NCBI GenBank assembly: GCA_021613335.1
Contig: JAJTWR010000329.1
Coordinates: 1,146,001-1,210,000 of the forward strand
Direction: 5' to 3'
DNA length: 64,000 nt
DNA from: Whitmania pigra
Lineage: Eukaryota; Annelida; Clitellata; Hirudinida; Haemopidae
The position numbers were made by a program, and so were the translations under genes. A model generated the notes under the pieces. The model worked only from the letters and a program-made list of their open reading frames with translations. It made no database searches and was not told the DNA's origin. Below are positions 43,699 through 56,482 of the stretch, one piece after another; the stretch's first letter is position 1, and each line of letters opens with the position of its first letter.

Positions 43699-46600
43699 AG
43701 ACTTTCTTTACAGCGGCGAATCAGTCCACCTTTTAGTAACTCAAATGTTGGCAAATCGTAGATGCGATGTCGAGGGAATTTCTCCTCCTTCTCATGTCGT
43801 GTTGTCTGCAAAACGTCATCAAACTGTAAACATCGCAGTAAGCTTGGACTAGATTTGTTTATAAATCTTTTTATAAAATTATGCCACAGGAGTGCATTAA
43901 CCAAGGGTCAGGTGCACTTCCCACTATGGCCAAAAAGTTTTCCAAGGACTCAATACTTTTTGTTTCCTTTTTGCTTTTTGGCCAAACTTTGGGCCCATAC
44001 ATAAAAGTCAGGCGGTAGCACCAGTTACTCAAAGGATACCAAAATAGACGACAAATCAATGAGCAGAGGCCATAATACTTGGATGTAAATAAATAAATAT
44101 TTCGGCCTAGATGAGTCAATACATAAAATAACCATAACATCACAAAATATTCATCACCATTACGCAATGGATTAATAAGACGAGTAGCACATTTGCACAA
44201 AACCACACACGTTCTCAGACCTCTTAAGTTGTTTGATCTTCCTGGTCAGTAACACCACGAGGCAAATGAAGGATGCCGAGAAGGAGGCTGCAGCAATCAG
44301 GACACCTGTACAAAATGGGGATAAATTGATGGCTTTTAGACTTTGAAGACACTCACAATAAATGTGAATGTATGTGAACGATATTTATACATCCGTGTCT
44401 AACTTATAGAAGCACGCTTAAATTAAGCACAAAAGTAAAACCTAGCGAAACGACGAATGTTTCCAGGTGATCTTCGATGAGGTGTTCAGTTACTGGAATT
44501 AATAAGAATTAATAGGAATTAGTAACAATTAACAAGGAGCAACTTTAACTAGAATCTAAAATACATTTTATTTCATTTTTTAATAATTTATTTCTAAGGC
44601 ATCATCAGGAATTTAAAATAAAACCTAAATACAAATCCAACAATTCATTATTATATCCAACCCGTCCGACTTGAGAAGACCAAGAGAATTAAGACCAATA
44701 AAACAGCCATCCATAAAACCACGGGAAACAAACCTCTGCTGGTCTTGAACGTGGAGCAGTTCATCCTGGTTCCTCTCCACTCCTTGGAAACACAGTCCAA
44801 CCTCCAGGTGAGCATGGAATGATTGCATCCTTGGATGAGTGAATGTTCACTTCTCATCATCCAACCGCCCATTGGTGGCTCTTCGTCTGGACATCCCGCT
44901 GCTGATTGAGCGGTTCAATGAATTCGATAACCATCATCATTACTGCCGTTGTCATCATCATCATCATCAAAGTCATCATCGCTAGCATCATTATCATCAT
45001 CATCATCATCGTCGTCATCTTCGTCATCATCATCGTCATCGTCATCGTCATCGTCATCATCATCATCAGTATTGTTATTGTTATCATAAATATTGCTATT
45101 GGCTTACTTTCAATCCTCAAAAGGAAAGGGGACCATCTGCCCTTGTTGAGACCCAAAATATGATGGTTCAACTCCAGCTTTAGGTAGTTGGAAGAAGACA
45201 AGATAATTGATGTTTGCCTGTTAGTTGAAGGTCCGCAGATGGAAATTGGGTTGCTGGAATCCTGCTTGTCCGATATCGAGGCATATTCACGATGGCAGGA
45301 ATGAACTGCCGTGGATCTGTTGCCAACAATGTGCCAGGAATTGTTCCTTTTGGAAAAGGTAAAGTCAGTCAAGGTGACCTTGATTCGTTGACCGGGTCGA
45401 CACCTGAAGATCCAAGAAGTCAAGGGATTTGACTTCTGAGGACATTGGTTCTCGGAGGGAAAGAGGAACGAAGGAGATGCTACGTGGACAGCAGCTGATG
45501 ACGGTTCAAAGATCACATCAAAATTTGTTTGACAGTCGCCTAAGGAGGGCATTAGAACTGCGAGAAGAAACAAATAAATTTTAAATAAATTAGGAAATAT
45601 TCGTACTCGAATAAATTTGTTTTTAGTTGATATAATATTAATTTAAGTAACAAGCAAATATCTACAATTACTTTTTACGTTGAAATGCTTGAAAACGAAT
45701 TACGATTTGATAAAACCATTTTTAACCGCCTTATTTCTTTCGAACTTGATCTCTCGCACCTTAAAACGTTATTTGGAGATCGCATTTTTACAACTCATTT
45801 GTTTTCTCATAAAATACTCGCAATACAATATTTTGGTAAATGGATTAAAATATTTAGTATTCTCCACCATGGCTCGATGTGACCACGTGAGAGAATGAGA
45901 AACATTCAATTTCCATCATCGGCAAAAGTCAATCGGTGCCTTCTCTTGCAGATCGTGCCACACGTGTACATCCGACGAATCCAAGACGTTAAAGTGCTTT
46001 TCGAAAGTCTTCAAAACCAGCATTTGAACGTTTTTAAGAAAAACAATCTTCTACAATTACAAAGACAAGAGGTTAATTCCTTCTTGGAATCTCAAAGAGA
46101 GGAATCGTTCTACGAGCACTCGAGAATTGTCATTCTGCAATCTGCTCATATTTTCGATTTTCCCATCGTCTTCGGAGTCCAACGGGACAGTCAAACACCG
46201 GGGAGACATCGCAGATGATGTATCAATCCTTGCCCCTAGACCCGTTTCTCGCAGTTCTGCTTAAAGTTTTGAGACTTAAAAGGAATCCTTTGACTTTCAG
46301 CAAGCCCTGCAATTGTTGGACAAGTGGCATGCTTTACCACATAGTCTCGAGGAGATGCGACTAGCATCTGACGCTACGTCACCTCTTGTCGCTGGATTTT
46401 TCTGGGAAACACAGCTGATCTGATAGCTTGATCATTGATCCTACTTTGCCCATCTGAGAGAGTAGTTTTCAGAATTAAAAAATTCCTTGAAGTGACTCGA
46501 GTGGATTCTTGTTGAAGAAGTTTTGGATGATGACACAACGCCTTCAAATATGATTCTACTCCTATCCTTTTGATTTATTTCATTTACCATTGATGGTTGT

Positions 46601-48194
46601 TGTTACCATTGCTAACTTTTTTCTGATTTTGTTTTGGTGAAGTTTATTCGTGACTCTGAGATGTATCCTGTTGTCATAATTTTTGTCAATAGGTTCTTTG
46701 TTGTTCTCTTCTGAGCAACATAATTGGAATAAGGTATAAGGTTCTTAGTCGGTAACTGTTAACCAGTACCTGATTTTATTTATGTTTTTTACATGGCTCT
46801 CGTCTGCTGTTTGGAGACCACACCTTGCCTAGCAGATGTGCAAATTAGTGTTATTATTGTTGTTATTATTCTGAATATTATTATTGATTGTTGTTGTGAT
46901 TGTTATTAGGATTGCTATTATTATTATTATTATTATTATAATGTTTAAAGTTGGTTGGATGAGCAGGCAAAATGAGGAGTTGAAGTTAAAATGCGAGGAT
47001 GTTCACATCTCCTGAAGGATTTCCAGCAGTAAGGAAATAAGCCGCAGTTGTTGTTGCTGTTTGCTTCTCTTGCAGTTCTTAAGTACATAATGATTTGTAA
47101 AGATAAACGATTTATCATATTTGGAACATGTTAGAATCAAAAGAGCATTTAGCAGAATGATCAAAGAATGATCGAAACAAACGATTTATTACAAACAGTT
47201 ATTCATTACCTTTGAGGCACTGGAACTCAACTTCCAGGTAGGAATTGAGGTCCTCGTGACAGGGTGGAGAGTCTGAGAAAGTGTCGTCGAGAACTCGCAC
47301 GTTGCAACTTCTTCTTCCAGAACAAAACTCGTCCATGGCTGTTGTGACGTCATCGGAGCAACCGATGTAACCGAAGTTTTCCCTGACGCACCTGTTGATG
47401 CGCATTCGTCCGTAATGAGCGCTAAGAACTACCAACATCTCGTTGAGGCCACATCGGACTGCAAAGAATTCCGTGTGACAGATGGACGTCAGATGGCGCT
47501 TCTCAGACTCGTCAGGCGTTCCGAATTCTGCTGAGGGAATTAAAACTGGTTTGCATTAATTCCGTCGTTAAAAATTCTTTAAATGGATTATTTCTTTCTG
47601 TTACGATGTTATGCCTCGTAAGATGGGATGGGGAGAACGTAACAAATGACACTCAATTTGTTTCTTTCGTGAGAGAAGCTTTGTTATGACTCCATAAACC
47701 TCCAATTACTTCCAAGACTCAGATTTCAATGCAGTTCCAAGAGGCAACGCTCCAAGCCGGAGTGGGCGATTGAGCGAAAATAAGAGAAACTGAAGGTGCA
47801 TTTCAAGTCAATTAGGACGCATGATTCAGCACCAAGTCAAGCGTGCAGTATGAACTGCTGCGTCGCTTCAGAAAAGATAGAGGAGCATGACTTATCTTTC
47901 TGTGATTCTTACTTATTATCCATTTAGACAAATATCTCAATTTATTTTTAGACAGAATCTCAAGTAACGTGATCGTAAATGGAACTAATCACAAAATTGC
48001 CATCAAATAAAGCCAGTTGGAATAAAGTTTGTTTTTTAAATTATTAAATCAAATATGAAGCGATCGAATGCAGGCATTTCATTATATTAAAAAAATAAAA
48101 AACAAACAAGCTATTTCAAATCCTGCTCACCTTGTTGTGAAGTGTAAGCGATAGTTTCCAACCAAAATATCATTATCAACATCGAACTTGTCAT
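43686..48194 (-). CDS. SUEL-type lectin plus CUB-like single-pass membrane protein
   Basis: Exon 1 (48131-48194) encodes a signal peptide (MTSSMLIMIFWLETIAY). Exon 2 (47210-47530) is a SUEL/Gal-lectin domain: LSAHYGRMRINRC, FGYIGCSDDVTTAMDEFCSG, then SYLEVEFQC with the expected cysteines. Exon 3 (45108-45557) is a CUB-like domain (SWIFRCRPGQRIKVTLTDF, ICGPSTNRQTSIILSSSNYL). The next exon (to about 44724) has a two-cysteine segment (LTWRLDCVSKEWRGTRMNC). Splicing at 44724 joins GVLIAAASFSASFICLVVLL, a membrane helix (about 44213-44307), to a basic cytoplasmic tail (HEKEEKFPRHRIYDLP) ending at TGA 43686-43688. Reading through gives another hydrophobic end (VVLWMAVLLVLILLVFSS) stopping at 44651. 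Phases agree throughout. It is probably a cell-surface carbohydrate- or protein-binding receptor; the precise orthologue is unknown. Confidence 0.75.
44923..45078. repeat. (CAT/ATC/GTC)n microsatellite in lectin-CUB intron
   Basis: About 150 bp of CAT, ATC and GTC triplets directly after the CUB exon donor. The methionine-rich extension of the CUB frame through it is an artefact of reading past the GT donor at 45106-45107. Confidence 0.9.
45558..47209. other. intron of the lectin-CUB gene
   Basis: Plus-strand ORFs at 45685-45882 and 45895-46218 show no recognisable domain. TTA/TTG repeats lie near 46847-46940. Nothing else is supported. Confidence 0.4.
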
Positions 48195-48642
48195 TTTTTA
48201 ATTTTTTTTTATTTTGCAGTCGGTTCTTAAACAACTAAAATTACAAAAAATCAAGTTGTTTCTTTTTAATTCCGCGTTACGTTTTCTTCACCTAAAACGG
48301 TCTCATAATCGTCTGCAGTTTTCGACCGCGAGACGCGAAAAGGCGATGAACCCCGAGGGAAGGCAGATAGGACGTTGAAATGCACAACACTTGCAATGAA
48401 AATTGCTCCTCACTTTGCAAAATTTCAAACTGGAAAGTAAATTCGAAAGTCGGTCGAAAGAACTTCATTTATGATTAATGAAGTCTTCAGAGCATTTATG
48501 CCATCGATGAAAGACACAACAACTCAAACGAAAGATGAATAAGGTCTCTGTTGAGGACCCAATGTTTATGTTCTTCTTTCTATGGGTTAAGCAGTGGAAT
48601 TTTGTGAGCGTCAATTTTTTTTTAATTTAATCATTTTTCACC

Positions 48643-48924
48643 ATGGACGAAACTCCATCATTTGTGATAAAATGTCATCGTGAAGGAATATATGTTGAGA
48701 AGTTATTTGGAAAAACAATTCGAACGATTAAGATTAGTGGAGCAAATATTATTGAAACCATTCCCATTGCATCGATGTCGTCTCCGATTGAACGTGATTT
48801 ATATTTTTCCAATTATTTTACGAGGATCGTAAATGTCGAAGCCATTTTAAAGATAACAAGAAAATTCTCGAACGAAATTATTCCTAAGTTTCCTGTTGCA
48901 ATAGGAATGGTTTGGGTAAAGTAA
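48643..48924 (+). CDS. small hypothetical protein, 93 codons
   Basis: A complete ATG-to-TAA frame of mixed composition (MDETPSFVIKCHREGIYVEK...) lies 450 bp upstream of, and divergent from, the lectin-CUB gene. There is no signal peptide, membrane segment or known motif. It has no repeat content and reads like a real protein, but a single short ORF in a large genome may be chance. Confidence 0.3.
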   Translation: MDETPSFVIKCHREGIYVEKLFGKTIRTIKISGANIIETIPIASMSSPIERDLYFSNYFTRIVNVEAILKITRKFSNEIIPKFPVAIGMVWVK

Positions 48925-50375
48925 AATGTTTTATCGTTTAATGAAAGGCAAATGAGACGGAAAGGCGTCATTTATGAACGGCCCCTTTGCCATCATTCCG
49001 ATGTCAAGTTGCCGTTGCTGAGGTTATCACACCGCACTGCTAAATGCGCATCAGCTTCGACATGTTGCATGGTTACCACTTTTTGATTTGAGATTTAATC
49101 GTTCAGTTTGTTCTTTAATGACTATGTTCAACTTAATGTTTTTATTTTTTTTTTTTTTGCATCATACGATTCATATCATCTGCGCAGGTTGGACTTTATT
49201 CCACTTTACATTTGAAAAAAAAGACATTTTTTTGAAAGAAAATCTGTATTTGCAACAATTTCAGATAACAAGCACAAACGTTAAGTTGTTCTTTACAACG
49301 TCACCATAACGTATATCATGTGATAATCATTCTCCCCTATTATCATCAGGTTGAGCACTTAAAATCTTCTACACCGAGACGAATTCAGTATTTCTAACTT
49401 CACCATTTATTATCCATCGATAACCAATTATTGTTATTACTGGTCAGTCGAGCATGTTAACAACCTGTAACATTACTGTAAATGTATTTTTAAAAGTCAT
49501 CATCATTTTGATTCGTCACGAAGGTGGGAGCAAAATATACTTACAACTAAGCATTCTATTGTCTCAATCGAAAGCAGCGAACGTCGAAAACATTACAAAG
49601 AAGGTACGATGAGCAACCGACTTCATTTTAACTTATAAACAAACGGCCAACACGAAATGCAAAACAAGGTAGCTTATATTGTTAAGGTAACTGAACCAGC
49701 CATTGATCGACTGGTTGGTGAAATTGAAGGATGGATGTCGCTCCACGAGATGGAATAAGCAGACGAGCATGCAAACAGCGCAAATAATTTAGAAATCACT
49801 AAACATGGAATGACTTGCCTAGGAAGATGGCTGAGTGAGATAGGTTGAAATAAATAACACAAACCATCCAAGACTGTTTAGATGTTCTGCTATTTGTACA
49901 ACGAGCATCACACCTTCCTAAAGACTTTCCTTTCAGTGAGCAGCGACTAGTAATTTTATGTCATCGAAAAGAAAAAGTAAACAACGTGCACGTTAAAGTC
50001 TCGATGTGCGTTGCATTGCATGGTTCAACAAAGAAGACATCGAATAGATACATCTCAAACGAATGTCGTACACTAGGTAGAAAACAAGCGGAGTTGTGAC
50101 GCGAGAACTATTATGTGGCTCATAAAAGTCCTTCCATTCGTGAAGCGCCCTTTTTGCGTAATTAAACACTGAAGATCAAAATACACTCATCGTAATAAAT
50201 CACAATAAATTAGCATAATTTATGTGCAGGATGAGTAGCACTCTGGTTTTGTCGCCACGATAACGATTCGACGGAAAGGCTTCGATTGACTTTAAAAAAA
50301 TGAAACAACTGGCAACATTTGAAGCAGGTGAACATCTAAGTTCGTTCGGATGAAGATCATCGGGTGCTGGTTTCA
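48925..50375. other. intergenic DNA between small ORF and neuroglian
   Basis: No gene seen. It includes the 3' untranslated region of the neuroglian-like gene (minus strand). Confidence 0.4.
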
Positions 50376-52223
50376 TTATAACTTCTGGTATTCATGGTTG
50401 GCCTTGCTGTTCAAGGTGACTTGGTCGACAAATGACCCGTCATCGTTGAACTTCATGGGATCGACGTCCTCGTAGGCACCCAAACTGTCCGTACCCTCCT
50501 CTTCGTCGGTCGACTTGTGAGAACTTTCGAGGGAGCCCTGGCGACTCTTGAAAGTCGAATTCTCTCTGGAGGAAATACGTTCGCGGTGTTCATGCTACGA
50601 AGAAATTTTGATAAAAGATGATCGACTAACGATTTAAAGAATTCATCAAATGTCGCTTCTTCATCAAACTTGACACCGTTTAATTTCTCCTTCTCGTGAA
50701 CTGCAAGTTTAACCATTTACATTAATCGAAATTTATGTCGATATTTGATATTAAACATATAGCAATATTAATAAAACGATGATATTTATTTGCCACAATG
50801 AACAATAATGGTCTTCAAATTCACCGGCATAAGAACCACCCCTGTTTCTAAACATCAAGAGGAGAATCAACAGAAGGAAGAGAAGTACTAAGATGACGAT
50901 GAGGGGAATCAACCAATAATGAAGAGCTGAACCTCTGTGTACAGATTCTGTAAACACGATAAAACCCCGTTTAAAACACTAATAATTATCACATAATTAG
51001 CTTTAAATCAGTAATTAATAATTAGTCGATCATTCTAACCTTGGCTCTGCATGTCAGGATTGATTCCAACTACATAATCCTTCTCTTCTGACTTCATGGA
51101 GTCTCCGTTCTTTCCAAAGGCAACGACTCTGAATGCGTATCGAACTCCGTGTTCCAAATCTGACACGTTGTACCAGTTGTGTTCTTCCTCCATGGGCGTC
51201 TCTGACCAAACTGTTTCTCCTGCATTTTCATGAAATAATTGCAATCCTTTCTAGTTACGGATATTACTTCATCATCATCATCATCGTGATCAATTAAAGC
51301 TATTATTGTATTGTTTAAATGATAATTTCTTAATTGTTAGAAGCACCCCATCATCAGTTTCATCAATTCAACAGTTCCAGGTTTTTTTTAATAATAATAA
51401 TAATATAATTATACCATAATATATTAATATATATACCATTATCTACATTCAATTTTCCAGTCAAGTAATCTTAATTTGAAATTCTCACCTTCCTTTTGAT
51501 ACTCCACCACGTACGACCGGCCAGGATTTCGTGGATTTTTTCCAGACGACCACGAAACGTTCACATAGTCGTATCCAGTTTCTACGGGGCCAATAACGGG
51601 ACGATCGGGAACTAGAAAATGTTTAGAAAATGACGTCAGTAAAAGTGATTTCTCTCCGATTAATGATTAACGAGAATTTTAGTTCCAAATTTGAATTTAC
51701 TCTGCTCAGAGACGGTGAAGCTGCTGATGACGTTTGGCTCTTTGCCTTTTCCGGCACCCGTGATTGCCAAGATGGAGACGAAATATTCCGTGCTGCTCTT
51801 CAAGTCGTGCAGCTTCTTGTACCTCTGAAGCGGATCGCTTACGATCGTTTTGAAGGAATCCGATGCATCTGTAATGACCCGTCGATTATTGCAACCTTTT
51901 ATTCGCTAATTGATTTACCTAATTATAATATAACTATGAAAATAAAATAATTAAAATATAATTATGCAGTAATTAATTGCCTTTTTCTCGATATTCGATC
52001 AAGTAGCCCTCGAGAAGTCCATTGATTTCGTAAGGAGGCTCCCACGAGACCCTCAAGTGATGAGAACCTCTCTCTGACACCCAGAACATGGGAACCATGC
52101 CAGGAACTAAACAATTCAAAAACCCAGAATTATTTAACAACTATTGATAATAATAACTGGCTAATAAGAAAAGTTAGAATGATCTAACAAGTATTGATAG
52201 TAATAACAATAATAATAGTAATG

Positions 52224-52282
<59 letters not shown>

Positions 52283-52292
52283 AATAATAATA

Positions 52293-52347
<55 letters not shown>

Positions 52348-55300
52348 GTCAGAAAGATTTGGAGCGGGGTTACCTCCTTCTGGAGTGTCGAAGCGAACAG
52401 GTTCACTCAAATCGGAGTACTTTGCACCGTTTAGCACCACAACTCCGGCGATAATGGACGAATAAGACCACAAGGCGTTGGTCAGCACCTCGTGCAACTC
52501 GTCGTGGGGCGACTGCCTCGACATCCTCGCTACTCTGTTGTTTTTCTCGTCGACGTTGTGGCACGGCGTCCATTCGTGCAGAATGAGCCTCTCGGTCCTA
52601 ACTGTCGAAGGATCGTACGACCTCCAGAATCTCACCTACGAAAGTCGAGCGAAGAACATTTGACCTCTCTTGTAGATTTAAGCATTCATTGAACTGGTAT
52701 ATATTGTTCTGCCAAGCATTTTTATGTCGCCCTACTTCACCGTACCTCGTAGCCTGTAAAGTATCCACGGATTTTGTCGGGGCTGGTATCGACTCCCTTC
52801 CACATAAAAACAACGCTCGTGCTGTTTAGAGTTTCCTCGAGGATCCCGAATTCAGTTGGAGTCTCGATAGGAGCTGAGAAAATACGATCCAAGTGTGATT
52901 ATTTAATATTAGAAGGTTCATGGGTTTTTTTTTTAGATTCGAAGTAGAATAAAAATTGTAATAATCAGAGAAGATTATAAAATTCAGAAGTTACTTACAA
53001 TCTTCGCTCGAGAATCCAATGATTTTGTTCGGAGATCCTGGGGCCGGACCGATGTCGTTGACGGCTTCAACGTAAACAACGTATTCCTTGTAAGTCGGCT
53101 GTCCTTCGATGACCAACTCACTCTGTCTCCAATCTGCAACTTTCTCTTTAGAAAAAAAGCTTCTTCCGTTCTCTTGGTTGTCAAAGTCAACATCTCGTCG
53201 CCTGTAAGACACCAGGTAGTGGAATCCTTCCCCGTTATGTTCGGTTCTCAACATAGGCTTTCGGAATAATTTTACATTTAAAACAATGTACTTAAAACAA
53301 TTCAAATGATAAGCGAAGCAGAAGTGAAGCATTCTTACCTCCCAGACGACGACCAAAGAATTTGGATTTCTTGACACGGTGCAGACCTTGTTGGGATGTC
53401 TATACGGAGTCGTCGGTCTTGTGGTGCAACGATGCGTTGAAAAGTCACTTCTTTCACTGAATCCGATCGAGTTTTTGGAAACAACGTGGAAAGTGAAATT
53501 GGACCACGGCCTCAGATCGACGATGCACCTTTCCAAATGGGCCTTCGAGTGACAAGCCTCGTGATAATTCCCTGCGTAATATAATTCCAAATAAAAACAA
53601 AACCGAAGGTAATTGCAGCAGCATTAAAATTTGTGCACCTGGTTCATCGATGGAGGTGTTGTAATAAGCAACAAAGTTTGTTATGGGATCGTTGTTATCA
53701 GCTCCCGACGTCCACTTTACAACGGCATTACCAGTTTCACATTTGGTCACCACCAGATTGAACGGAGCTTCAGGAACATCTTTTAAATTGAAATTTTAAA
53801 CGTTTTAAGCATTCCCTTTGTAATTGTAACTATAATTTCATTTATATAGCGCCATATCCATAGCATCAGAGGCGCTTCTTATATAGCGCTCCTTCCCAAG
53901 GGCGCTGGCGGCAGTGCAAGCTGGTTTCGAACACGACACATTACGACTGTTGCCATTACCGCCGTATGCAGGCACGTAACCCATTCGGCATACCTTGCCA
54001 TGAATTACGAAATTCTCAATATTCGCTGACAACAATGCAATTGATTCGTTAGTTCACCTTTAACAAGCAGAGTGGCATCGGTTTCATCGCCGTCTACGTT
54101 ATTGGAAGCCAAACATTTGAACGTTCCTGAATCGGATGCAGTCGAGTTTCTGATCAACAGAACCCTGTTGTTATTTCGGAGAAGATATCTTGGATTCGAT
54201 TCTGATGTTATGGGAATTCCATATTGTCTCCATTCGATTGTCAGATGCTCCACTTCACCAGGATCGGTGATTGCATCGCATTCCAGTGTTACATCACTAC
54301 CCGCCCTCGCAGTCTGGTTTTCGAGTCTCTTTGAGATGATGGTTCTTTCTGAAGACAACGAAAGAAAAAGATTTTTAAAATGTCAAATCAAGTAAGATGA
54401 ATAACGTAACAATTCAGTGGATTAACACAGTAACAATTCATTTTAAATTACTAATGCAACGACCTGTTACGATGAGTTCTCCACTCGATGCGTTCGTTCC
54501 AAACTTGTTGACCAAATAGCAATTGTAAGTTCCCGAATCTTTTTTTTCTACTGCCTTCGATGATGTCGATAAAAGAAGTCAAAGTAAAGATAAAAACTAA
54601 ATGTAGAAATAAACCGAAGTACCTTGATCGAGAGATCTCCATTTTCAAGGATGTCGAATCTGTCGTCTTCATCGAGATCCATGACGTCGTAGAATTCGGG
54701 TCCAACCTGCCAAATAATCTCGGGTTTCGGAGCTCCGTAGGACTTGCATTTGATGATTGCGTCATTTCCCTGGGCCACTTTTGTGATCTTAGCAGGGGGA
54801 ATCAGGAAGTAAGGAGGCCCGACTGAGGAATAACTCGGTCGTTACTTTAGATTTATTTATAAATTAAACACGCTTTATTATGAATGTAAAATGCACGATC
54901 GTATTAATAATAACCGTAATATATTCTCTTATAACTATAAATTACGGATTTGAAATCTATTTACCGACGATTTTGAGAAAAGCATTTGCAAAAATGTATC
55001 CGTGGGGGTTGCTGACGTTGCACTGAATGACTTGAGCATCGGACTTGGACACGTTGTGGTAAGTCAGAGTGTAACCCGATTGTCTTCTTCGCGGATCGCT
55101 TGGGAGCTCTGAAAGAATCAGAAAGATTTCAAATGATTACGTTTTGTCTTTATTTAATTAGTTCCTATCAATTATCCTCCTTTAATCGCAATGTAATTAT
55201 ATATCGAACATTCAAAGGCGACATTATCAATGGCCTTGAGAACAAAAATTACTTTAAAAGGAGTTTTTTTTTATTTTTAAACGAAATTAGAAAGGCGCCT

Positions 55301-56443
55301 TCACAAATTAACCGAGAAACAAGTGTCATTTGGAAGCCGTCTTTTAAATCAGTAAAATCGTGTCATATTAAGTGAAGATTTTCTAAGATGAGTGAATATT
55401 CTAATAATCAGTCAAATAAATAATGGTAGATTAGTTTTAGATCCATAAATCAACACAATTTCAACAACCATGGCATCATCATCATCATCATCACCGCCAC
55501 CACCATCATCACCTCACTACCATCGACATCGTCATCATCATCGCCTCACCATGAATAGGCACCCCATTGATGAACCACTCTATCGATGGCTTAGGGAGGC
55601 CATCTGATCTGCAGTGGAACTCTGCATCTTCTTCTGCTGACGTGTTCACATCCTCGGGTGGTTTGTTGTTCCTCCAATAAGGAGGAGCTGTTATCGAATG
55701 GAGCGAATGAAATTAAAGTAAAGACTTTAAATTAATGAAATAAGTGGTCATTCATGTTAACCATCGATGACACTGACATTCAACGACCAGAGAAAAGTTC
55801 TCGGTGACTGGTTGAGACTTTTCAACATTCGTGGCTTGACACTGATACCTCCCCCCGTCCGAATACGAGACGTTTATGATCTGCAACTCTTGGCCAAAAC
55901 TGTCCAAGGCAACGTTCGGGGGCATCGGGCCGTCCAACTTCACCCAGGTGACAACCGGGGTTGGGCTTCGGAGAAAGGAAAAGTTGAGCAAAGAAGCGAA
56001 AACAAAAATAAGGCGAACCATCGTAAAACCGACAATCCTGAGAAGATGCATTTCATCCTCTTCGTTGTTCCTCTGACGGCAACGTCGTTTGTCGGCGAGG
56101 ACCACATCAATCGCGGAGGCTCCACTTGAAGAATGCCTGGAATAAATTCAATCGACTCTTTCACAAAGACAAAAGATGAATTATTCTTTTTCAGGTGATT
56201 AATGATTCGTGAATCGCACCAGTTGTAGTAAATTGTTCGTGACTCATGAATGCAGCATTAAGGCGGATCCTCTCGAATTATCACGTTAAATGAGCATGAT
56301 TGCTTTCTATTTAGTTACTCTAAGTAACTCATCGGAGCCAAAACGTTAAAAAGCATCTTACAAAACCGAAGCAAAAAAGATTGGTAAATGTCATGCTCCA
56401 CTTCACAGTCAGTAATGTAGGGTATTTGAGTTCATGAAGCATC

Positions 56444-56482
<39 letters not shown>

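Noticed and set aside
44857..45106. Methionine- and threonine-rich extension of the CUB exon
   Set aside because: A good GT donor at 45106-45107 precedes it and the sequence is a CAT/GTC microsatellite.
45685..46218. Two plus-strand ORFs of 65 and 107 codons
   Set aside because: They lie in an intron of the lectin-CUB gene, show no known motif, and have no splice or start context that favours them.
52161..52406. Histidine- and leucine-run ORFs
   Set aside because: Translation of GAT/AAT repeats in a neuroglian intron.
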